This document shows positions 6,498 through 10,959 of a stretch of 10,959 bases of DNA, in pieces (within the stretch, counting starts at the first letter, position 1; each line of letters starts with the position of its first letter). Below the pieces are notes generated by a model. It did not search any database and was not told the origin of the DNA. It worked only from the letters and a program-made list of their open reading frames with translations. The stretch spans positions 1-10,959 of the forward strand of contig NZ_JAGLBB010000077.1 in NCBI RefSeq assembly GCF_018260555.1, written 5' to 3'. The position numbers and the translations under genes are program-made. The DNA comes from Deinococcus sp. Its GTDB lineage: Bacteria > Deinococcota > Deinococci > Deinococcales > Deinococcaceae.

Positions 6498-7160
6498 ATG
6501 ACTGCGGTTCATTCACCCCTGCACCCGCCGGTCCTCGTGGCGGTTCTGATTCCTGCCTTCAACGAGCAGGAGACCGTGGCGGCCGTGGTGGGGGTGGCCC
6601 GGCAATTCGCGCAGGAGGTCGTGGTCGCCTCGGACGGCAGCAGTGACGGCACGGCGCAGGCGGCGCGGCAGGCAGGCGCGGTCGTGGTGGAACTGCCCGA
6701 GAACGGCGGCAAGGGCGCGGCCCTGCGCGCGGCCCTGAACGCCACGCAGGCCGAGTTCGTGCTGCTGCTCGACGCCGACCTGACCGGCCTGAGCGCCGCG
6801 CACCTGCAGACGTTGCTGGACCCTGTACAGGCCGACACGCTGGACATGAGTATCGGCGTGTTCGAGGGGGGCGGGTTCGTGACCGACTGGGGCAACAAGC
6901 TCACGCCGCACCTGAGCGGACAGCGGGCCTGCCGCCGCGCCTGGCTGCTGAGCGTACCCGGCCTGGGCGAGGAACGCTGGCCGGAACCCGCCATCACGCG
7001 GCACCTGAAGGTGACGGGGGCACGCTGGGCGTACGTGAACCTGCCGAACGTGGCGCAGGTGGTCAAGGAAAAGAAACGGGGCTTCTGGCGCGGCGCGGCG
7101 GCCCGCACCCGCATGTACGTGTCCCTGCTGACCTACCGCGTACGCCGCCGAAAATCCTGA
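6498..7160 (+). CDS. Family 2 glycosyltransferase (GT-A fold)
   Basis: The 220-residue protein is a single GT-A catalytic domain of the GT2 type, which moves a sugar from a nucleotide-sugar donor. It opens with VLIPAFNEQETV. DGSSDGT (46-52) is the typical nucleotide-binding turn, and LLLDADL (with DAD at 92-94) holds the metal-binding DxD motif. NGGKGAALRAAL between them resembles dolichyl- or polyprenyl-phosphate sugar transferases. There is no membrane segment, but the last 35 residues are very basic (KEKKRGFWRG, RVRRRKS), which suggests binding to the inner membrane surface. Donor and acceptor cannot be told; a polyprenyl-phosphate or glycolipid acceptor is a fair guess. I chose ATG 6498 because it lies 7 nt after TACCAT; the in-frame ATG 6489 adds three residues. 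The stop TGA is also the first three bases of repeat C. Confidence 0.9.
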   Translation: MTAVHSPLHPPVLVAVLIPAFNEQETVAAVVGVARQFAQEVVVASDGSSDGTAQAARQAGAVVVELPENGGKGAALRAALNATQAEFVLLLDADLTGLSAAHLQTLLDPVQADTLDMSIGVFEGGGFVTDWGNKLTPHLSGQRACRRAWLLSVPGLGEERWPEPAITRHLKVTGARWAYVNLPNVAQVVKEKKRGFWRGAAARTRMYVSLLTYRVRRRKS

Positions 7161-7294
7161 TACGGACTCCGGTTGAATGGTTTGCACAAACCATTCAACC
7201 CGAGCGGAGCGAGTGGGAGCAAAGCGGGTTCCGGGCGTGGAGTTGGCAACTTGGCGCCTTCCCAAGTTGTCAACGAAACAGACGGAATCCGTAT
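7158..7294 (+). repeat. Structured intergenic repeat, copy C (intact)
   Basis: The terminal arms ATACGGACTCCG (7160-7171) and CGGAATCCGTAT (7283-7294) pair with one mismatch. Hairpin 1 is a perfect 13-bp stem, GGTTGAATGGTTT (7171-7183) with its complement at 7188-7200, around GCAC; its sequence differs from copies A and B but its place is the same. The core CCCGAGCGGAGCGAG is at 7199-7213. Hairpin 2 has 13-nt arms at 7242-7254 and 7262-7274, with one G-U and a 7-nt loop. The element begins with the TGA stop of the glycosyltransferase and fills the gap to a convergent gene. Confidence 0.88.
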
Positions 7295-7315
7295 GACAGG
7301 ACCGCCAGCGGCGCG

Positions 7316-7332
7316 CGGCAGCCCGGCTGCCG
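7316..7332. terminator. Weak hairpin between convergent genes
   Basis: CGGCAG pairs with CTGCCG around a 5-nt loop just before the stop of the minus-strand secreted-protein gene. No T run follows on either strand. Repeat C next to it is a stronger candidate for ending transcripts here. Confidence 0.2.
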
Positions 7333-7333
7333 G

Positions 7334-7909
7334 TCAGCGCAGCAGGTCGATGCGGCTGCCGTCCGCTGTTTCGTAGCGCACGACGCCCAGCGTCGGCACG
7401 AAGTACGTTTTCTGCACGCTGATCTTCCCGGCGGCGGTCGTTTCGGTCTGAATGGTCAGGGCATTGAAGGTGCCGCCCACCGTTTTCAGAGGGGTCACGC
7501 CGGTCACGGTAGACACGGTCCGGACGGCGCCGTTACTGCCCCTCCAGATCATGCCGGGACTCAGTGGGCCAGGCGGGTACACATTCAGCGGCGAAGCGTA
7601 CCAGCTCAGGCGACCCCCTACGTTCACCCCCCGCAGCCACACGCTGCCGTCCGCGCGGAATTCGAGCAGGTCCTGCGTGTAGGTGGTGCTGCCGTACTGG
7701 TGACTGACCGGCACGACCGGCACGCCCCGGTATGTCACGGCGGCGCCCATGACCTGCGTCTCGCCGCTGGAGTACGTCCAGCGGGTTCCAGCCTTGCGGG
7801 GGTAGTAATTGCTGTCCAGCGCCTGGGCGGTCAGGAGCGCCGCCCCGAGCAGACCCGGCAGCGGGAGGACGAGGGCGCGGCGGACGGTAAGGCGGGCAGG
7901 GGCGGGCAT
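7334..7909 (-). CDS. Small secreted protein with signal peptide, function unknown
   Basis: From ATG 7909 the product has 191 residues. It starts with a classic signal peptide: a basic MPAPARLTVRR, a hydrophobic ALVLPLPGLLGAALLTA and a likely cut after AQA (residues 28-30). There is no lipobox cysteine, so it is probably released or periplasmic. The mature part begins NYYPRKAGTRWTYSSGE, a pattern I know from secreted proteins of unknown function (YYP-x-x-x-G-x-x-W-T-Y). Short beta-strand-like stretches with many Thr, Val and Gly fill the rest, ending in a YFVPTLGVVRYE strand. I chose ATG 7909 because it sits right before the signal peptide and 8 nt after TAAGCT; an ATG at 7978 would add 23 residues with no signal character. 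The gene is convergent with the glycosyltransferase. Confidence 0.85.
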   Translation of the reverse strand: MPAPARLTVRRALVLPLPGLLGAALLTAQALDSNYYPRKAGTRWTYSSGETQVMGAAVTYRGVPVVPVSHQYGSTTYTQDLLEFRADGSVWLRGVNVGGRLSWYASPLNVYPPGPLSPGMIWRGSNGAVRTVSTVTGVTPLKTVGGTFNALTIQTETTAAGKISVQKTYFVPTLGVVRYETADGSRIDLLR

Positions 7910-7917
7910 CGCCCCCC

Positions 7918-7923
7918 AGCTTA
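7918..7923 (-). promoter_or_regulatory. -10-like box TAAGCT before the secreted-protein gene
   Basis: On the minus strand TAAGCT fits TANNNT and lies 8 nt before ATG 7909. The spacer GGGGGGCG could also act as a poor ribosome binding site, so leaderless translation is likely but not certain. Confidence 0.4.
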
Positions 7924-8000
7924 GTGCCTGCCTCTCACGCGGGCCTGACAGGATGACCAGCCCTCCCCCACCGGTCACCCGAACACCACGCCAGCCGTTG

Positions 8001-8070
8001 ACCGCTACCAGATGACTGTCGCCAGATCACTGTTGCCGCCTGACTGTTGCCGCCTGACGGCCACCAGAGG
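8001..8070. repeat. Five tandem 14-bp units
   Basis: Units start at 8001, 8015, 8029, 8043 and 8057: ACCGCTACCAGATG, ACTGTCGCCAGATC, ACTGTTGCCGCCTG (twice, identical) and ACGGCCACCAGAGG. Each begins AC and keeps a purine-CC-purine centre. The preceding 14 bases (7987-8000) are a doubtful sixth unit. The array ends just before the stop of the glucosidase remnant. Since 14 is not a multiple of 3, it is unlikely to be coding. Confidence 0.65.
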
Positions 8071-8073
8071 AGT

Positions 8074-8370
8074 TCAGGAAGGCCTGGTAGCACAGGGCAA
8101 TGCCCTGTCTTTCATCAGCCGTTCCTGGGTATCGTCATCCACGTAGATCAGCCCGAAGCGTTTCCCGTACCCGAAAGCCCATTCGAAGGCATCTATCAGG
8201 AACCACGCGGAGTAGCCGCGCACGTCCACCCCGGCCTGGCTGGCGTCCAGCAGGGCAGTCAGGTGCGTGCTGAGGAACTCGGTGCGGCGCGGGTCGTGCA
8301 CGAGGTCGCCGCTGCGTTCGTCGGAGAAGGCGGCGCGGTTCTCGGTGATGTATTGAGACTGGGGTACATC
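8074..8370 (-). pseudogene. GH1 beta-glucosidase remnant (C-terminal quarter, frameshifted)
   Basis: The minus strand encodes about 98 residues matching the end of family 1 glycoside hydrolases, which cleave beta-glucosides. It opens at the catalytic nucleophile motif, QYITENRAAF (Glu codon 8343-8341, Arg where GH1 has Gly). Then come HDPRRTEFLSTHL, GVDVRGYSAWFLIDAFEWAF and GYGKRFGLIYVD, all well-known GH1 C-terminal blocks. No start or upstream three quarters exist: homology begins right at the edge of the palindromic repeat D. Near the end the frame reads KDRALPCATRPS then stop. Removing two bases (GG) would give KDSIALCYQAFL, the expected GH1 tail, so a 2-base frameshift is also present. 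Both lesions mark it as dead. Deletion or rearrangement at the repeat is the likely cause. Confidence 0.88.
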
Positions 8371-8371
8371 T

Positions 8372-8424
8372 GATACGGACTGCGGTTGATTCGGTGCAGT
8401 TCTGAATCAACCGCAGTCCGTATC
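8372..8424. repeat. Minimal repeat copy D: perfect inverted repeat with 21-bp arms
   Basis: Bases 8372-8392 and 8404-8424 are exact reverse complements, with the 11-nt loop GGTGCAGTTCT, nearly the loop of copy A (GGTGGAGTTCT). The arms join the terminal ATACGGAC motif to the GGTTGATTC stem of hairpin 1, so this is the family element without core and hairpin 2. The right end overlaps the proC stop codon (complement of TCA 8423-8425). The left end abuts the glucosidase remnant. As RNA it would form a very stable stem and may end or protect the proC transcript. Confidence 0.9.
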
Positions 8425-9214
8425 ACTCCTGGTCCCTGCCCAGTTCGTCGCCGCGCCGGGTGGCCTGCGCCACCGCTTCCATCAGCGCGCCGCGCACGCC
8501 GGCCTTCTCCAGCGCCGCCAGGCCCGCGATGGTTGTGCCGCCGGGACTGGCGACCTCGTCTTTGAGCAGGCCCGGATGCGCCCGCAGTTGCAGCAGCTCG
8601 CCGGTCGAGACGAGCAGCTTGGCGGCCAGTTCGTTTGCCAGGGGGCGCGGCAGGCCCATGCGCACGCCGCCGTCGGCCAGCGCCTCGGCGACCACGGCCA
8701 CGTAGGCGGGACCGCTGGCGCTCATGCCGGTAAAGGCGTTGAACAGGTGCTCGGGCAGCTCGTAGGCGTCCCCGACCGCCGCGAACAGCGAGCGGGCGAA
8801 GGCCAGATCACCCGCGTCCGTCGCCTCACGTGGGCCGGTGATGGCCGTCTGGCTCCGCCCGATGGTCGCCGCGAGGTTCGGCATGACCCGCACCACGCGC
8901 CGCGTACCCAGGCGGCGGGTCAGGGCCGAGACGCTGACGCCCGCCATGGTGCTGATGTACCCGGCGTTCTCCTGCGCCAGCCAGTCGGCGGCCTCCAGGA
9001 ACACGCGGGGTTGCAGACTGACCAGGATGCGCTCAGTGCCGGGCAGGTCGGCGGGCGTGACGATCTGAGCGCCGGTCCGCTCGGAGATCTCGCTCACGCG
9101 CGCCGTGTTTAGGTCCAGCAGCCCGATTTCCGACGGGGCGATCACGCCGCGCGAGGTCACGCCCTCCAGCAGAGCCAGTCCGAGTTTCCCCACGCCAACG
9201 ATCACGAGCTTCAT
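8423..9214 (-). CDS. proC: Pyrroline-5-carboxylate reductase
   Basis: ProC reduces pyrroline-5-carboxylate to proline with NAD(P)H, the last step of proline synthesis, in the cytosol. The 263-residue product has the normal length. The N-terminal Rossmann motif is GVGKLG (7-12), in place of the common GxGxMG. VRVMPN lies at 108-113. The dimerisation and substrate region follows, with TGMSASGPAY (162-171) and LKDEVASPGGTTIAGL (217-232), the family signature. All expected motifs are intact. ATG 9214 is preceded by TATACT at 7 nt and by no Shine-Dalgarno sequence, so the mRNA is probably leaderless. The upstream gene on the same strand ends 80 bp away; with its own promoter box, proC is probably transcribed alone. 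The stop codon lies inside the arm of repeat D. Confidence 0.96.
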   Translation of the reverse strand: MKLVIVGVGKLGLALLEGVTSRGVIAPSEIGLLDLNTARVSEISERTGAQIVTPADLPGTERILVSLQPRVFLEAADWLAQENAGYISTMAGVSVSALTRRLGTRRVVRVMPNLAATIGRSQTAITGPREATDAGDLAFARSLFAAVGDAYELPEHLFNAFTGMSASGPAYVAVVAEALADGGVRMGLPRPLANELAAKLLVSTGELLQLRAHPGLLKDEVASPGGTTIAGLAALEKAGVRGALMEAVAQATRRGDELGRDQE

Positions 9215-9221
9215 GCGCGTC

Positions 9222-9227
9222 AGTATA
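9222..9227 (-). promoter_or_regulatory. -10 box TATACT, leaderless promoter of proC
   Basis: On the minus strand TATACT is followed by 7 nt (GACGCGC) and ATG 9214. It is the best match in the window to the TANNNT box of leaderless Deinococcus transcripts. No -35 motif is evident. Confidence 0.6.
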
Positions 9228-9294
9228 GGTGCGCGTGCGGTGGCCCGGACTGCCCGGCTGTTCGTTGTGCAGACGGCCCCGCGCGCCGCTGACG

Positions 9295-10959
9295 CTACAG
9301 CAGGGAGCTGCCAAAAGGGCCGGGCAGCGCGGGCGGCGCGGCGCCGCTGGCCATCAGGTCCATGAACGCCTGCACGAGCGCCGGATCGAGGTGCGTGCCG
9401 GCCATGCGGCGCAGCTCGCGCAGGCTGTCGCGCGGGCTCCAGGGGGCCTTGTAGGGCCGCTCGCTGGTCAGGGCGTCGAAGATGTCCACCACGGCGAACA
9501 GTCGCGCCAGCAGCGGAATGTTCTGCCCGCTCAGGCCGTCCGGGTACCCCTGACCGTCCCAGCGTTCGTGGTGGTGGCGAACCACCTCCAGCACCTCCGG
9601 CGGCACGAGGCCCTGCTCGCGCAGCAGCGTCTCACCGATGGTGACGTGCCGCCGCATCCACTCCCGCTCGGCGCTATCGAGTTCTCCCTGCTTGTGCAGG
9701 ACGTCATCCGGAATGGCGATCTTGCCCAGATCGTGCAGGTACGCGCCCCAGCGCAGGTGCGAGAGCTCGGTGGTGGTCAGGTCCAGCCACTGCCCCAGTT
9801 GCAACGCGAGGGCAGTGACGCGGTCGGTGTGGCCCTTGGTTTCGTAACTGCGGTACTCCAGCACGCGGCCCAGCACCCGGAAGGTGTTCTCCCGCACCCG
9901 CGCGAGGTCCCGCAGCGACCGCTGCCGCTCACTGGCCTTGCCGACCTCGCTGGCCAGCACCCTGAGCAGCGGCGCGACTTCCGGCGCGGGCGGCGCGGAA
10001 CGGTGCAGCAGCGCCATGACGCCGCCGACCGTTCCGGCGTACCCGACCGGCGTGACGCTCAGGAACCCGGGGACAGCGGGCCCCTGTGCGCCCGGAATGT
10101 CAGCCGCCTGCTGGCGCGGCTCACCGGAGCGCGCAACTGCCAGCAGCGCCGCCTGCGCCTGCGCGCTCCACAGGCCCCGCGTGTCGCCTGCCGAGGCGCT
10201 CAGGTCCGCCGCGCTGAACCCGCCGGTTCCCGGATCGGAGCGGCCAGACGGCATGGCCGGGTACAGGCCGTCCACCGGGAGGGTCAGCAGCGCGCCCCCC
10301 ACCGCCCCGCTGGTGTCCAGCAGGTGTTGCAGGCCCCGCCCGGCCATCTCGGACGGCACCCGGCTGTCCCCGACGCTGCCCAGCACGCTGATCAGGGTCG
10401 GTGAGAGCGCCGGGTCGTGGGGACGCCGGCGTTCCAGGCCGCGCGGACCGGCCGCGTGAATGGGATCGCGCGCGGCGGCGCGCAGCACGTTCCAGATGAG
10501 TGCGTCCGGGTCCGACAGCCACGGCTGCGGGAAGCGGCGTATCTGGAACACCCACGCGACCGGCGGCAGGTCCCCACTGTTCAGGGGCAGCATCAGCGTG
10601 CGGGTCAGGCCCAGCGGCTCGGGGTCCAGCAGGAGCGGCGAGCAGTGGCCAGGCGGTCCGGCGAGCACGTCCGGCGCGCGGGGTGTGGGGCGCGCGCTGA
10701 GCATCCCGGGGCGCAGGTACCGCTGCGCGGCATACAGGTCCGGCCAGTCGAGTGTCCCGGCGCTCAGCACAGGCCCGCCCCGCGCGGAGATCAGGGCCGC
10801 GCCGTCCGCCCGGACCAGACGCATGGCGGCCTGCAGGGTCACCTCGGGGAGCGCGTGCCCGTCGCGGAGCAGCTGCGCGGCGCGCTGCAGGTCCGCCGCC
10901 AGCCGCGCCGAACGGGTCTGGCGCAGCAGCGCCGTGTGGGCGACGGCTGCGTGCGCCGA
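9295..10959 (-). CDS. GAF-GAF-HD-GYP protein, probable cyclic-di-GMP phosphodiesterase (5' end outside window)
   Basis: The frame is open to the window edge, so the start is missing; 554 residues are visible. A GTG at 10842 is not the start, because the 39 residues before it (such as ALLRQTRSARLAADLQRAAQ) form the helix that leads into a GAF domain. Visible order: GAF-like domain about 30-180, a second, weaker GAF-like region about 190-350, and HD-GYP about 355-540. The HD-GYP part is complete, with GHTDRV (H377), HDLGK (H409, D410), RHV (H438), HHH (462-464) and GYP (471-473). Such domains cleave c-di-GMP to GMP using two or three metal ions, and GAF domains usually sense small ligands. Whether the missing N-terminus holds a further sensor is unknown. 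The stop is TAG at 9297-9295, 80 bp before proC. Confidence 0.93.
   Translation of the reverse strand, partial: SAHAAVAHTALLRQTRSARLAADLQRAAQLLRDGHALPEVTLQAAMRLVRADGAALISARGGPVLSAGTLDWPDLYAAQRYLRPGMLSARPTPRAPDVLAGPPGHCSPLLLDPEPLGLTRTLMLPLNSGDLPPVAWVFQIRRFPQPWLSDPDALIWNVLRAAARDPIHAAGPRGLERRRPHDPALSPTLISVLGSVGDSRVPSEMAGRGLQHLLDTSGAVGGALLTLPVDGLYPAMPSGRSDPGTGGFSAADLSASAGDTRGLWSAQAQAALLAVARSGEPRQQAADIPGAQGPAVPGFLSVTPVGYAGTVGGVMALLHRSAPPAPEVAPLLRVLASEVGKASERQRSLRDLARVRENTFRVLGRVLEYRSYETKGHTDRVTALALQLGQWLDLTTTELSHLRWGAYLHDLGKIAIPDDVLHKQGELDSAEREWMRRHVTIGETLLREQGLVPPEVLEVVRHHHERWDGQGYPDGLSGQNIPLLARLFAVVDIFDALTSERPYKAPWSPRDSLRELRRMAGTHLDPALVQAFMDLMASGAAPPALPGPFGSSLL

Noticed and set aside
8047..8373. 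Plus-strand ORF ending at the TGA of repeat D
   Set aside because: It is the antisense of the GH1 remnant, whose motifs are unmistakable on the minus strand.
367..8424. Repeats taken as a CRISPR array, transposon ends or tRNA-like genes
   Set aside because: The copies are scattered between genes and not regularly spaced, no transposase or cas gene is present, and no cloverleaf forms.
9228..9294. Terminator between the HD-GYP gene and proC
   Set aside because: I found no stable stem followed by a T run in this stretch.
9295..10842. HD-GYP gene starting at GTG 10842
   Set aside because: The frame stays open to base 10959 and the upstream residues form a helix typical before a GAF domain, so the gene is cut by the window edge.

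Overview
The window is high-GC DNA with the look of a Deinococcus chromosome. Three things point there: a bacillithiol gene (bshC); short TANNNT boxes 6-8 nt before start codons, the form known for the leaderless mRNAs of this genus; and a family of small structured intergenic repeats of the kind described in Deinococcus genomes. This is inference from gene content and style, not from a database match.

Layout. The + strand opens with the 3' end of bshC (1-369), convergent with ftsY (minus, 584-1540). Next on the minus strand are a small glutaredoxin-like gene (1753-2007) and, overlapping it by ATGA, a large membrane-anchored Ser/Thr protein kinase with a C-terminal NHL-type beta-propeller (2004-4121). 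Divergent from the kinase is a 601-residue protein that I do not recognise (4396-6201, +). A family 2 glycosyltransferase follows (6498-7160, +), convergent with a small secreted protein (7334-7909, minus). Then come a 14-bp tandem repeat, a broken GH1 beta-glucosidase remnant (8074-8370, minus), proC (8423-9214, minus) and a GAF-GAF-HD-GYP protein that runs off the right edge (9295-10959, minus). Most genes are housekeeping or signalling. Phosphorylation (kinase) and probable c-di-GMP turnover (HD-GYP) are both present, but nothing in the sequence links them.

The intergenic DNA is the most unusual part. Six copies or partial copies of one structured repeat lie at 367-505, 1618-1755, 6215-6354, 6361-6450, 7158-7294 and 8372-8424. 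The full copies have terminal inverted repeats, a first hairpin, a conserved GAGCGGA-type core and a second hairpin with 13-nt arms and a 7-nt loop. The hairpin sequences differ between copies but the pairing is kept, so the fold is what is conserved. Each full or partial unit lies just 3' of a gene, and in four cases the terminal TGA of the element is the stop codon of the neighbouring gene.

A second pattern concerns starts. ftsY, the kinase and the 601-residue gene are each preceded by a 13-24 codon ORF. Each of these begins 6-8 nt after a -10-like box and ends in a stop overlapping the main start by four bases (GTGA or ATGA). This suggests leaderless leader peptides with translational coupling. 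proC, the glycosyltransferase and the secreted protein instead have the box directly before their own ATG.

Gaps. 370-583 holds a repeat and a terminator-like hairpin. 1579-1752 holds a promoter box and a decayed repeat. 4200-4324 is the divergent promoter region. 6202-6497 holds two repeats and a promoter box. 7161-7333 holds a repeat and a weak hairpin. In 7924-8000 and 9228-9294 I see nothing definite. No tRNA, rRNA, CRISPR array, transposase or origin was seen.
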